Shown here piece after piece: positions 10,255 to 21,583 of a stretch of 64,000 bases of DNA. Every line of letters starts with the position of its first letter. Positions within the stretch are counted from its first letter, which is position 1. The position numbers and the translations under genes were made by a program. Under the pieces are notes generated by a model. That model made no database searches. It had not been told where the DNA came from and saw only the letters and a list, made by a program, of their open reading frames with translations. The stretch is from Heterocephalus glaber. Taxonomy: Eukaryota > Chordata > Mammalia > Rodentia > Bathyergidae. Location of the stretch: positions 3,931,075 to 3,995,074 of the forward strand of contig NW_004624866.1 in the NCBI RefSeq assembly GCF_000247695.1, in the 5' to 3' direction.

Positions 10255-11295
10255 AAAGGAATATATAAATTAGGTTTTATCAAAACTAAAATTATGTGCA
10301 TCAAGGGAAACTTTCAGAGTGAAAGGTCAACTCAGAATGGGAAAAAATATTTGAAAAAGCATATATCTTATAAAAGATTAAATATCCAGAATATGTAAAA
10401 CTCAACAATAAAAAACAAACCGAATTAAAAAATATAGAAAGAACTTGAATAGACATCTCCTCAAAGAAAATATACAAATGAGCAATAACCACATAAAAAG
10501 ATGCCCAACATTATAAATCATTAGGAAAAAAGGCAAATCATAAGCATAATGAGATACCAATTCACCATCATTAGTTTGGCTGTTTTTTAAATTAATATAA
10601 ACAGAAAATAACAAGTATTGGGGAGAATGTGGAGAAATTAGAACCCTTGCACATTGCTGGTAGGCATGTAAAATAATATAGCCTTCATACAGATAGTTAG
10701 GTGGTTCCTCAGAAAATTAAATATAGAATTACCATATGATCTAGTAATTCCACTTCTGGGAATATACACCAAAAAAATGAAAACAAGGATTCAAACAGAT
10801 ACTTTAATGTCAATGTTCAAAGTGACATTATTGACAAAAGCCAAAAGGTAGAAATAACTCAAATGATCATCAACAGTTAAATGGATAAACAAATGTGATG
10901 AATATATATAATGAAATATTATACAGCCCTACAAAGGAAATAAATCCTGATTCATGATACAATACAGATAAATCTTTAAAACATTATGATAAGTGAAATG
11001 AGCCAGACTCAAAAGGAGAAATATTTTATGATTTCATTTTTATGAGGTACCTAGAATAAGCAAATTCATGGATTTTTTTACTTCAGAAAGTAGAAGTTAT
11101 CATGGACTTGGGGAATAGAGGAAGGGAAATTATTATTTGATGGGTAGAGAGTTTCTGTTCAGGATAATTAAAAAATCTACAAGAGAATAGTGGTGATGGT
11201 TCCATAACATTATGGATTTACTTAATGCCAGTGCACAAAATACTTAAAAATGTTTCAATGGTCATTCTGTATATAGTTTATGAGAATAAATTAAT
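10255..11295 (+). mobile_element. L1 (L1MA/L1MB-like) 3' end, sense
   Basis: Matches the end of L1 ORF2 and its 3' UTR in sense order: GGAAACTTTCAGAGTGAAAG, AGACATCTCCTCAAAGAAAA, AATGAGATACCAATTCACCA, ACCATATGATCTAGTAATTC, CATTATGATAAGTGAAATGA and a terminal TGCCAGTGCACAAAATACTT. The ORF2 C-terminus is destroyed by many stops and indels. The 5' part of the element is absent. Confidence 0.85.
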
Positions 11296-11984
11296 TGTGG
11301 CCAAATATAGCCAAAAATTAATGACGCTCAAGGCTTAAGGTTAATGTAAATTAAGCCTTTGTTATATTTTTCATTATCTTTATCAGTCTCCTTATGCTTC
11401 CTTTAGGGTCTTCCAGTTTGGAGACCACTCACTGGCCTACACAAATCCTAAATCAAACTGTACATATAAGTGAATTAAAGGTGACATTATCTCTTTCTGG
11501 CAGGTGTAATGTTTATGTATGACAGGATTGTCATTTATGGCTGCCCTTGGGTACAAGTGTCTTACATAGGCATGCCTTAGAAAGTGTTGTCCAGCTGAAG
11601 GGGCTATGTTGGGCTCAATCTAACTTGTACTCTGCTCCCTAACCCATGTGCCCTGGAGGAAAGCTTCATTTTAAAGTGTTTTTGAAAGAAGACCATGTTG
11701 TCATGTCTGTAACAACCAATATTTCTTGTTATTCTTGCATAAGGTCAAATTCCAACTGTGGAACTTATCACTTCAGGGTTTCATTCTAACTTGAAACTGC
11801 ATTACTCTCGGCATCTATAGCAAAAGTTGTTTGTTGGTTGATATGGTTGATACACCATCTTTTCAGCCAAGACACACAAAAAGCCTGTTAGTTTCTCTGA
11901 GTAAGGGTGACAGAGAATTGTTTAGTGAAGCAGAAGAGCCTTAAATTTCTATGATCCTTGCCAAACATACTGTTATTAGTTAAT
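11296..11984. other. No recognisable feature
   Basis: Unique-looking sequence downstream of the L1 tail. Confidence 0.4.
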
Positions 11985-12115
11985 TAATAAAAATGTATTG
12001 CAAAACCACTTTGTGCCAAGCAAGTGAGGAAATCTGGGGCTCAGAGATCAAGGGAAGTCCCTGAGATCACACAAGTAGTGATAACAGCAGCATGAGAAGC
12101 TGGCTCCGAGGCCGC
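11985..12115 (-). mobile_element. MIR SINE fragment, antisense
   Basis: Plus-strand order GTGCCAAGCAAGTGAGGAAA, GGGGCTCAGAGA, GATCACACAAGTAGTGATA and GCTGGCTCCGAGGCC follows reverse MIR (lymph of CTGAGGC, CACACAGCTAG and GGATTC blocks). Limits are approximate. Confidence 0.5.
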
Positions 12116-12856
12116 TGCAGCTTCTGGGCTGTCCCTGGGATCAGAAATGAGCACAAGAGATGGAGACCAGACACAACTTTGACCATGGGCACGATAGTGC
12201 AGAATCTCAGCATCCCAGGTGTTAATTGAGCCATTTGGGACACTGCCATATATAGTCGAGGAAAGAAAGAAGAAACAAGAAGGATGTGGTGGCTGGATAA
12301 CACTCTCCATCTCATGCCAATTTATGTGAACTCCCTTATTCTGTTTTTCTCATTGAACTTTCCACATTATCTGTATTCTTGATCTGCCACAGACAATACA
12401 CACACAATTGCACTGTATAGAAATACGTATATATCCATTCTCTCTCCATTTATATAATCAAACATGTTTTTAAAAAACTAATTTTACTTAGCAATTGTTT
12501 AGGAATTTCAACTGCTCCCCCAAAATAATGCTGCCAAAATCCCCTTCCCTTATGAAGCTGTCTTTGGCCCATTTTTGAAACATTGAATACAGATGAAGTA
12601 AATGGATCTGGGAGGGGAAAAAAATCTAAGAAATCTAAGAAAATAGCCTCATCTGTATTTTACTGCATCTAATAGACTATTACAATGTTTTTCTTTGAGA
12701 AGTAAAAGCTCTTTTATTGATACTTTTTCTTAATTTGTTTTTTCTGGTGGAATCCTTCCAAACTGGATGCCTTGTCAGATAGCAATAGCTTAAGATGAGA
12801 AAACAAGGCATTCTAGCAGAAAATTCCTTTTATCCCCGTTTGACTAATCATTGTCA
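12116..12856. other. No recognisable feature
   Basis: Unique-looking sequence; short overlapping minus-strand frames at 12041-12315 are not supported by any domain. Confidence 0.4.
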
Positions 12857-13128
12857 TTTTCTCTCCCTCTCTCCCTGTCTCTCTCCCTGTCTCTCTCTCC
12901 TTCTCTCCTCCTCCTCTCTCTTCTTTCATCCTCTCTGTGTGTCTTCCTTCCTTTCTTTTTCTTTCTTCCCTTCTTTTTCTTTCTTTCTTTCTTCCTTTCT
13001 TCTTCTTTCTTTCTTTCTCTGTCTCTGTCTCTCTCCTCTCTTTCTCTCTCTTTCTGCATCTCTCCTCTCTTAGATCTCTCTGTCTCTATTTCTAACTCTA
13101 TTTCTATTTCTATCTTTGTCTTCCTTCT
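12857..13128. repeat. Long polypyrimidine (CT-rich) tract
   Basis: About 270 bp nearly all C and T on the plus strand, a mix of CTCT, TTTC, TTCC and TCTG subrepeats. Strand-asymmetric homopurine-homopyrimidine DNA of this length can adopt triplex (H-DNA). Open frames of up to 111 codons on both strands are low-complexity artefacts. Confidence 0.95.
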
Positions 13129-14774
13129 AATTTTAAGCTTCCTAAATGAAATCCAATGGACTATAAGCAAGTTGGACAAACACTGATCAAGTTAAAACAA
13201 GATGCTATAGAAAACAATAAGAAGGATCTACTTTCTCAGTAGAGTTTTGAAGGAAAAATCATCACCATTGGGTTGGATGGTTTCATGCAGCTGAAAGCAA
13301 ACTACCCTTTACTGATCAGGAGCCCTGCCTTCCTCTGCAGCCTTCCATACACATGGATTCATTCTGTGCACTCTCTCAAGAAAGCACACACGGAATTGAG
13401 AAGGTCTTCCAGAAGTCATTTTTTCTAGGGCCTACAGGCAGTTTTGTCCTAAAGCATTCCATATTTTTTTATTCTCCAATCCTTTAAAATGCATTGAACA
13501 ATTGAAAGCTAAGTTTCTGCTGTGTATAAGAAAAAATAATACAGTTCATGAGTCTTAATTTTTAAATCTAGGTTTAAGGCTGGGGATTCCCTTTACAGTC
13601 AGATTCTTTTTTGCTTTCTTCTTGTGGGATTGTAACATTCTAGGAAGCCGATATTAATGGGCAGTCAGATCACAGAAGAAAAGAAGAATTATGCCTATTT
13701 TGCACAGAGACTTTTAAACAACAAAATAATCACTTGATGTCTATATTAGATTCCTTTCTGAATTTACCCTTTAGGCAATCAGTTTGTTAAAAAGTTTTAA
13801 AAGCATTTGGCCTTTGTATGAATGAGAGTAAGCTCTACAGAGTTTCTAACTGTAATGAAATGATCATAAACCCCTGTGCTGTAGACATTCGTGAATGACT
13901 ATTCATTCATGAATGGCTGTTCCTCCACAGAGCGAAGTTCTAGGACAGCAGGTGTGTTTGTGGGAGACACCCAACTGCGTGGGGAGCAGCCAGATGTGGC
14001 AGCTTTTGGACTGAGAACAGAGAGGCAGCAAATCTCTTGCACAGGGGCAGATTGTCCCTGTCTTTGACCTCACATTCTTTAACTAGACTCCTCTCTTTCT
14101 TATAAATTTTACATCCTCATATAGAAAGGCATAGTTTTCTTATCTTCTAAGGAAAGTATGACTGCTCTCCACTCTGTTCCCTCCCCTATGCCTGGACTGA
14201 ACATTGTTTTCCTTGAGGTAGAAGAAGAGTTCAGCAGAACATGTGATCCTATTTCATGGTCTCTGAAATTACTTCTGTGAAGTATCCACCTACTTGCCAC
14301 AGCCTGATTCACTGCATCGCCTGGAAATAACACATGTAATTACGTCAGAATCAACATAACATGAGGCCAGATTGCCTTAACATTCCTTTTGCTTGAAAGG
14401 AACTTAATATGAATGAGAACCAGCTGTCTGTCTGTCATCATGAGCATTTGGTCAGCTTTCATAGCTGATGACATATATGGCTCTTTTGGAAAATACTTTA
14501 AAGTCACATAATTGTAATAGTCATTTTTCCCTGACATCTTTAGTATCTATAATTGATCACATAAAGCACATTTATCTTACCTGAAACCAAAAGGTAATTT
14601 TGTCCTCTCCAAGTGATTATCTCCCCTAGAATAGTTTTCCCTAGCTTAATGTTTTAGATTTCTTTAATAAAAGGATTAATACATTGTTAGTCAGAAGAGA
14701 AAACAAATGAAGCTTGTGGGGAAAAAAAAATGCCTGATTATAATCTAGGGCTTTGAACAGCAAGAAGGATATTC
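13129..14774. other. No recognisable gene or repeat
   Basis: About 1.6 kb of unique-looking DNA. The GGCTGGGGATT at about 13578 looks like an ID start but is not followed by A or B boxes. Confidence 0.45.
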
Positions 14775-14817
14775 GGTGTGAGTGTGTGTGTGTGTGTGTA
14801 TGTGTGTGTGTGTGAGT
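14775..14817. repeat. (TG)n microsatellite
   Basis: TG dinucleotide run with A interruptions (GAGT, GTAT, GAGT). Confidence 0.95.
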
Positions 14818-14837
14818 GAAATTTAATTTGATTAGCA

Positions 14838-15082
14838 TTTATTAAGCATCTACTATTTGTCACACAATTTTAAGAAATAATTTTTAACAGCTAGCATTCT
14901 GGGGGCCTCTACTTTGTGGTCTCCTGTCTGCATTCACCTTCATAACTTTCACAACTACCCTATTTTGTAAATTAGATATGATCACCTCTTTCCAATGCTA
15001 ACATTGAAGCTTGGTGACACTGAGCTTCCCAAGGTGACACAACTACTTAGTGATAAAGTTGAGAGTAGGATATGGACATTTT
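14838..15082 (-). mobile_element. MIR SINE, antisense, with insertion
   Basis: GCATTTATTAAGCATCTACT, then a middle block of extra sequence, then CATAACTTTCACAACTACCC, CACTGAGCTTCCCAAGGTGA and CACAACTACTTAGTGATAAA, as in reverse MIR. Confidence 0.65.
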
Positions 15083-15479
15083 TTACTCAAAGCAATAAAA
15101 AAACTATTAATGAAAAAATTTAGCAAGATTGACAGATTTAAGTTCATCATACTAAAAGTGGTAACTGTGTACCAGTAATAACTAACTAGACAGTGTAATA
15201 AAAAAAAATCCCAAATGTAAGTTAGAGTAATAAGAGAGTATGAGAGCATGAGAGTAATTCAGAGATGGGCAGATAATTAGTAAAAGTGGAGCCAACCACA
15301 AATACTGCTCTATGCAGAGATGTGAGAAATTCCTGGGAAAATATGGGTCAATAAACCAGTAGTGATTGGAAATAAAATCTCATAAAAATGTTTGATTTCC
15401 TACTTTATATTATTTCAAACACTAAAACGATATAAGAAAGTTTAACTTTATTGTGAAAAGCAAATACTTTTGAAGAAAA

Positions 15480-15962
15480 TAAAGGAGCTAAACAAATATT
15501 GAAGTATAGAAGGAATTTTTAAGTGGCATATGAAAAAATAATAATAATAAATTCACTATATTAAAATTAAGCCTTTTCTACAACAAAGTACAATATAAAG
15601 AGAAAAAGAAATAATCTAGAGACTGGTAAAAAATTGTTTTCAATTTGCATAACTGAAAAAAGGAATAGCAACCAGAATATATAAAGAACCCACAGAAATT
15701 AATAATTTTGTAGAGAAATGAGCATTTTGCACAAGAAAATCCTGTCTACTATGTAAAATGATTTTTAACTTTAATAATAATAAGGGAAATCAAATTAAAG
15801 CATGCTATTATTCCATATTACTCAACAAGGCAGAATGTTTGAACATACCAAGTGTTGTCCAGATGTGATACAACAGAAATTCATGCTGTTAATGGAATTG
15901 GAAAAACTCAAACCAAGACAAGTTTTGGGCTTTTTTTTTTAGTGTTTACACTTCATACAATG
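15480..15962 (+). mobile_element. Degraded L1 ORF2 3' fragment, sense
   Basis: Phrases such as AGCCTTTTCTACAACAAAGT, AACCAGAATATATAAAGAAC and GGGAAATCAAATTAAAGCAT, ending near CAAGTGTTGTCCAGATGTG, follow the order of the end of L1 ORF2. It is heavily mutated and has no open frame. Confidence 0.6.
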
Positions 15963-16599
15963 GTATATCAGTGCCCATGGGGTACAAAGATGTGGATGCT
16001 GCCTACTTCAACAATGAAAGATTCTGCTAATCCCTAACCCTATAGCTCCTCCAACATTTCCTTCAAGGTCCCTGAAGCCACCATAAGACTCGTATTTTAA
16101 AGTTCAAGTGTACTCTTGGTTCTCATTTTTGTTTTCCAGCATGTACAGCATGAACACTTGCATTTTTCTCCATCATTTTAGTCAAACATTTTGTCTGAGC
16201 ACAATTTAAATGGCAGAGGGGCCACATTACAGTACTGCAGGACACTCTCAGGAACACTCCCCTTCACAAGGTGACCTTGGTTTCATTGTCATCCCTGAGG
16301 CAGAACCTGGAGATGAGATACCCAAGCTCAATGTAGTCTGCAAGAGCCAAGATGTAAGACTCAAGAGGATTTTTGCTTTTAGTAACCTCGTAACCGCTAC
16401 GCTGATTGATTTTCATGTCAGATGTCACAGCAACTGCTCACACTGAATATCACAGCTAGCATTACTGAGATTTGTAGTTAACTCTGAGAGAAAAAAGAAG
16501 GAAAGAAACAACAAAAAAAGGAAAAAATGGAAGGGAAATAAATATCAGACAACAAAGTTAAATACATACTTTAAACTCCCCCTCCAAAAATGATTTGTC
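15963..16599. other. No recognisable feature
   Basis: Mostly unique. An A/G-rich patch lies at 16487-16540. The 78-codon frame at 16210-16446 has no recognisable domain. Confidence 0.4.
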
Positions 16600-16786
16600 T
16601 AGCTGCCTAATTTCAATTTAGTAGCTTGAAACAACAGAAATTTATTTTCTCCCACTTCTACAGAACAAAAATCTGAAACCAAGGTGTGGGCAGAGTTGTT
16701 TCTTTCTGAAGATGCTGAAAGAGAATCTGTGCTATGTTTCTGCCCTAGTTTCTGATGGTTGTCAGGAATCCTTGGTAAACTTGTAT
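16600..16786 (-). mobile_element. MLT1-type LTR, antisense, left part
   Basis: CTTGAAACAACAGAAATTTA followed by TTTTCTCCCACTTCTACAGA, ATCTGAAACCAAGGTGTGGG and CAGGAATCCTTGG is the reverse complement of an MLT1 LTR 3' half. It is interrupted here by another MaLR LTR and resumes at 17239. Confidence 0.7.
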
Positions 16787-17238
16787 TATGATTTAAATCT
16801 GAAATATCTCCCTAAAAGTTCTTGTGTTCAGAAGATGGCCTCTTAGAAGGGGTTTGGTTCATGAGGGCTCTAACTTCATCAGTAGACTCATCCATTAATG
16901 AAATCATAATTTGTTGGCATTGTGGGGAGGTAAGAAAAACCTAGTGGAGACTAGATGAAGGAAATACAGTGCGGGAACGTGACCTGAAGGACTATATCCA
17001 GTCCCAACCCCTTCCTCTTCCGCTCTTTCCCTGTCTCTCAGCTTCCCTGCTTCTGTAAAGCAAGCAGCTTTCTTCTGCCATGCCTTTCTATGATGACCTT
17101 TTGCCTCTTCTCAAGTCTACAGCAATGGAACCAGCTGACCATGGATGAAAACCTCTGAAACTCTGAGCCCAAACAAATCTTTTCTCCTCTAAGTTGGTTT
17201 TCTCATTTTGTTACAGTAAAGAAAATCTGACTAACACA
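16787..17238 (+). mobile_element. MaLR LTR inserted in MLT1, sense
   Basis: TATGATTTAAATCTGAAATA start, CATGAGGGCTCTAACTTCAT, AGCAGCTTTCTTCTGCCATG, CCATGGATGAAAACCTCTGA, and end GTTACAGTAAAGAAAATCTG ACTAACACA. These are the landmarks of a complete MaLR LTR of about 450 bp. It splits an older antisense MLT1 copy, so it is the younger insertion. Confidence 0.7.
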
Positions 17239-17475
17239 CTTTGCCTTATAGACACATCATTGCAGTCTCTGCTCCAATCTTCATGTGGCCTCCTCTGTGT
17301 TTGAGTCTCAAATCTCTCTCTTCTTGCTCTTAGAACAACACCAAACATTGAATTTAGAACACTATCCTAAAACCAGAACGATTTCATCTTACAATTCTTA
17401 ACATCTATACAGATCTCATTTGTAAATGAGGTCAAATTCATGGTATCAGGATTGCATTACCTCACTGGTACCACT
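17239..17475 (-). mobile_element. MLT1-type LTR, antisense, right part
   Basis: Continues the split copy: CATCATTGCAGTCTCTGCTC, CTTCATGTGGCCTCCTCTGT, AGAACACTATCCTAAAACCA and AAATGAGGTCAAATTCATGG are in the order expected for the remaining antisense MLT1. Confidence 0.7.
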
Positions 17476-17544
17476 ATACAAACTATTAAGAGGTAACAGC
17501 ATCCATTACCTATAGTAGTCAGTATATCAAGAAAATGTATTACA

Positions 17545-17603
17545 TACTGCCTGCCTCACAACTGCAAGGACCTGAGTTCGATCCCCAGTACCAAAAAAAA
17601 AAA
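17545..17603 (+). mobile_element. 5'-truncated ID-type SINE
   Basis: Begins at the CTGCCTGCC segment and so lacks the A box, retains B box GTTCGATCCCC and GTACC, and ends in an A run. Perfect 16-bp target-site duplication AAGAAAATGTATTACA at 17529-17544 and 17604-17619. The truncation therefore happened at insertion. Confidence 0.94.
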
Positions 17604-17694
17604 AAGAAAATGTATTACAGACTTCCTCTCTAGTTCTCATTGACTTCAAGGATGAGAGGAAATCAACATGATAATATACTGAACCACCTAGCGA

Positions 17695-17746
17695 TACACA
17701 CATGTGTGCATACACACACACATACACATACACATACATATGCACA
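17695..17746. repeat. (CA)n / (TACACA)n microsatellite
   Basis: Imperfect CA run with TG and AT interruptions. Confidence 0.92.
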
Positions 17747-18472
17747 TTGTAGTGGTTTTGGAAACTATTTCAGGAACAAGTAATGTTGTGAAAATCAAAA
17801 CTTCCTAAAGTAGAATTAAAATGAATAAATAGGTGATAGTCTTTCATATTAATAAAAAGAAAGCAGTTTATTTGCATTATTATCAAAGCAACTTAATTTT
17901 TAAAGTACTTCTAAAGAATTTGTTCTTTTAAATGATTGAATAACCTAACCCATCCAACTTGTTCACATAACTGCTTTATTTAATAAATTAAATTTTAGGC
18001 TGGTCTTGGGCTAACTCTTATGAAATATGAGTGAATTAAATATGAGTTGATGAAGTTTCCTGATGCTAAATTTACCCGTCAATAAATACATGAACAAAAT
18101 GTAATATCCCTTTTGCAGCATTAGAAGTAAATGTTTGCCTCTCCAGCTGATTTCTAATGCCCTCTAAATAAAACACAGAGAGCAACTTCATTGGCTAAAA
18201 AATTAGGAAAATATTATTGAGATGCTTACCACATGTTTTTGTGTGTAAAACACTCAAATAAGTACAAGAAAGAAGATTATTTTTTATATTCAGAAATTCC
18301 TCTTGGTTAATGTCATAGTCTTATTGAACTTTATATTTTGACTGTGGTACTATTTTATTTTTAAGCTAGAAAAAAAAAAGAAAGAAAGAAAGGAAAAAGG
18401 GAATCTGTAAAACCCAAGGTCATACAGAAAGTGGTTATAACTCTCAGCAAATATAGTGAGCTAACACAAACG
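17747..18472. other. AT-rich unique sequence with a short GAAA repeat
   Basis: No gene seen. An A/GAAA simple repeat lies at 18369-18400. Confidence 0.5.
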
Positions 18473-18517
18473 CACATATATATATATATAATATATTATA
18501 TTATATTACATATATAA
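18473..18517. repeat. (AT)n microsatellite
   Basis: About 45 bp of alternating A and T with TATTA interruptions, able to extrude a cruciform. Confidence 0.92.
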
Positions 18518-18761
18518 ACTACAACTGCCCAAGCATTACAAAGAAGCCAGTCAAAAGTTAATTCCACCCTGTTTGAATGTATGCCATAAACCCTAATATT
18601 TTATTTCAGTGCAGCAAAGACAATATCTAACATCTACAGAGTCTAGATCATAGTACAGAAGAATTGAATTCTGACAAAATACAGTCATATTCCTTTTTGT
18701 AATTTTTTCACCAGTCACTTTGGCACAATTCACAGTGCCTTTAGAATAATACAAACATGTA

Positions 18762-18915
18762 ACATCTTGGCTCCATGACTTATTAGAAAATCATATGGCC
18801 TGGTGGTAGAGGAGAGGCTCCTAAGCAATTGGACCTACAACTTCCTCAACTGGAAAATTGAAATGTAATACCTATCTTTGTTGTGAAGTTTACAAATATT
18901 ACAGGTAAAGTCTAT
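18762..18915 (+). mobile_element. MIR SINE, sense
   Basis: TTGGCTCCATGACTTATTAG, then a short internal expansion, AACTTCCTCAACTGGAAAAT and AATACCTATCTTTGTTGTGA resemble the sense MIR tail (CAGTTTCCTCATCTGTAAAA and TACCTACCTCATAGGGTTGT). Confidence 0.6.
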
Positions 18916-18944
18916 GGTTATTCCTAGAGTGTGATTTTTTTTCC

Positions 18945-19142
18945 CACCAAATAAGAATCCCTCCTCTGAGCCAGCTGTGCTTCAGTTTCCTGCTGGGCTG
19001 GCAGGGCCTAGCCCAGGTTGGCATCATGAGCTAACTACCACTGGCTTCCCCCTTCCTTTTCTGTTCACACGTTTACCCTCAATAAATACTTTGCATTTCT
19101 AACTGCCTCGACATGTTCAGTGGGAGAGCCTAAATTGTGACA
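18945..19142 (+). mobile_element. Possible LTR 3' part (unclassified)
   Basis: A GC-richer block with CCCTCAATAAATACTTTGCA (AATAAA at about 19080) followed by a short C/T-rich end looks like the R-U5 part of a retroviral LTR. No TATA box, terminal TG...CA or target duplication was found, so the call is weak. Confidence 0.25.
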
Positions 19143-20187
19143 CATGACAAATATTAAGGAGATTTATTACTTAACAATAATGACCAAAAAAAATCCTGGC
19201 AAAACACTCAATAGAAATACAGAAGTGTTTTGTTACTTCACTTAAGACTTCCCAGTCAGTTTAACAATCTAGAGCTCTTATCTGTACCTGTTAGTATTAA
19301 ACCAAGGTAAGTATTGTTTCCTGTTTGTTCCAATATGAATTTGTTTGCTTTGAGTTAAGCCCACTTCTTCATATATTCTCTGCAATGATGAAGAAACAAG
19401 AACCTATGCCATGATTGCAGACACTGAAGCCATTCCTTGATATTGATTAAGATTCTCAATGTCCTTAAATATCCCACTGAGATCTGATTTTCCAGGCTAT
19501 TCATCACTTTTACTGCTTTTCTCTGGATATTATCCAACTTTCCACCCTGCATCTGCCTTCGGATAGAGTTTCAAACTCATAGCAGGTCTCCAGTAGGCAG
19601 CTGGCAGCGGGAGAGTAAAGTAGAGAAACTCAATATTCATAACCGCTAACAAGGCTAAAGTCAAGTTAGTGAGTTTTCTAGCTGTATTCACCTTTATTAT
19701 CAAGTAATTACATTGTCTTTCACATCTTGTTTATGTCCCACCTCACTCCGGAAGGATTTGGGGTAGTGTTACTTAAAATGTGACAAGAATTAGAGATACA
19801 CAAGGTATTCCAGCAGAAAAACAAAATTGTGTTTCTCATCAATTCCATAAGTAAACAATTTATAAATCTCCCTACTAAAATAACAAAATCGTCAATTACA
19901 CAGACACATATCCCTAAAAGTAATGGCCAAGGATATAACAGAGTGAAGAAGGCCCATATTCTTTTATCTGCCTCTATTAACTTTTATTCTTTTTCTTTTT
20001 TAATGAAAATGTTGCCAACGGCTCTTCTTGCAGTCCTGTTCTTTGGGAACCAACATTCTTTGCCCCATGACCTGGCATGACCTGATTTTCCTGCACATTC
20101 TCCAAGAATCCCCTTACCCACTCTAAACTTTCTGAACCATACACTATCTTCCAGTGAAGGTGTTTTCTTCCGAGCTGTTCCTGCATC
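19143..20187. other. No recognisable feature
   Basis: Unique-looking sequence. Minus-strand frames of 65-92 codons have no recognisable domain, although the last one runs into the L1 at 20188. Confidence 0.4.
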
Positions 20188-20928
20188 TTCTAGTCTATTC
20201 CACTGATCCTTGGGTCTTTTTTTTTTTTTTTTTTTCCTGCAGTACCATGGTGTTTTTATCACAATAGTTTTGTGGTATAATTTTAAGTCAGGGATTCAGA
20301 TGCCCTCTGCCTTGCTTTGTTGCCCAAAATTGTTTTTGTTATTCTAGGTCTCTTCTGTTTCCAAATTAATTTTAGATTTGTTTTCTCTAATTCTGAGAGG
20401 TATGCTCTTGGTATTTTGATCAGGATTGCATTAAATCTGTCTAATTACCCAGCTAATGTTTCCACAACTATATAGAATAAGTGATTGATAGTGGACACCC
20501 TTGTCTTGTTCCTGATTTTAGAGTGAAAGCTTTTAGTTCATGGCCATTTAGTATGATATTGGCTGTTTAGTTGTCATAGATGACTTTTATCATGTTGAGA
20601 TAAAGACCATCTATTCCAATTTCCTGTACGGTTTTTATCATGAATGGTGTTGGACTTTGTCAAATGGACTTTTTGTGTCTATTGAGATGATCATGTGCTC
20701 TTTGTCTATGGCTCTTTTAATATGCTGTATCACATTTATTGATTTGTGTATGTTGAGCCTTCCCTGTATCCCTGTAATGAATCCCACTTGGTCATAGTGT
20801 ATAATCTTCTGGGTGATTTTCTGCATTCTGTCTGCCAGTATCTTTTTAAGGATTTTTGCACCTATGTTCGTTAGGAAGATTGGCCTGTAGTTCTCTTTTT
20901 TGGTTAGATCTTTCTCTGGTTTTGATAT
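20188..20928 (-). mobile_element. L1 ORF2 remnant (reverse transcriptase and beyond), antisense
   Basis: Minus-strand translation recovers L1 ORF2 in order: [45 protein letters not shown] (RT motif A region) and RQGCPL. After a deletion near 20455-20492 it rejoins at [12 protein letters not shown] and then DQWNR. The deletion removes the segment carrying the FADD catalytic motif. A T run at 20218-20236 replaces part of ORF2. The open frame of 116 codons at 20638-20988 is this remnant. It is dead, and the L1 3' end is missing. Confidence 0.92.
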
Positions 20929-21043
20929 TGATATACAGGGAAGAGATGTAAATCCCAAACCTACTAGATATCCAAAACACAAGTTCATTCTCTAAAATCA
21001 AAGAATGAATTCTAGGAACAATGGAGGTTAAGAGTAGGAAAAA

Positions 21044-21049
21044 TTTATT
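21044..21049 (-). promoter_or_regulatory. LTR polyadenylation signal
   Basis: AATAAA on the minus strand inside the solo LTR, about 90 bp downstream of its TATA box. Confidence 0.6.
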
Positions 21050-21131
21050 GGGAGAAAGAAAGCTTCTGCCTAAGACAAACAGAAGGGGTGCTGAAAAGTG
21101 GGTTGCCCACCCACCCCACTTTTCAAAGATG

Positions 21132-21138
21132 TTTTATA
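21132..21138 (-). promoter_or_regulatory. LTR TATA box
   Basis: TATAAAA on the minus strand inside the solo LTR, with an inverted CCAAT about 55 bp upstream. It could act as a minus-strand promoter, but activity is not shown. Confidence 0.5.
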
Positions 21139-21583
21139 CAGCAGAGCCATGTGGTGAGGCGGGTACAAAGTGGGGCAAAACTATCAGACCCAATGGAAAT
21201 TTACAAGGTGGGCATGAGGTGGGACAAACCATGACCAACCAATAAGATTGCAAGTACAGTCACCCAGGTTAATATTGATTAAATGGGAAACAAAAGGGGG
21301 AGCAAGTCACATAAAAAGCATACAAGGATTTTCAGTAAGGGTGGGTCAGGGATATTTCCTGGAAAGGCTGGGTTAAGACCTTAGTGCCCTATCCAGGTGA
21401 TTGATATCTATTTAAAATATCAATCACTGCTATTCATCCTACTGGGTGTGATAGTTTCTCTTCTTCTACAATGCTAGCCTTCAGTGAATGTGTCCTCAAG
21501 GTCCTCCATGTTGATTCCTCACTGGCTGGCCCTGTCTAATTGCCTACAAGACATCTAATTAACTTACCTATCTGTAATAATAT

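Larger units (their letters stand above)
20929..21579 (-). mobile_element. Solo LTR (ERV1-like), inserted in L1
   Basis: About 651 bp of non-L1 sequence splits the L1 exactly within GATATCAGGG, leaving a 4-bp duplication ATAT at 20925-20928 and 21580-21583. Edges show an imperfect inverted repeat (TGATATACAG and CTGTAATA). Read on the minus strand it has reverse CCAAT boxes near 21190 and 21240, a TATA box TATAAAA at 21132-21138, and AATAAA at 21044-21049 about 90 bp further on, giving U3-R-U5 order. A 4-bp duplication is typical of gammaretrovirus-type (ERV1) integration. No primer-binding site or viral genes adjoin it, so it is a recombined solo LTR. Confidence 0.75.

Noticed and set aside
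12795..13186. Open frames of 92-111 codons on both strands
   Set aside because: Encoded by the polypyrimidine tract; low-complexity SL/FL or RE/KK runs.
13575..13600. ID-like GGCTGGGGATT start
   Set aside because: No A box, B box, tail or target duplication follows.
20638..20988. 116-codon minus frame with reverse-transcriptase motifs as a gene
   Set aside because: It is a fragment of a dead L1 ORF2, and its first codons come from the inserted solo LTR.
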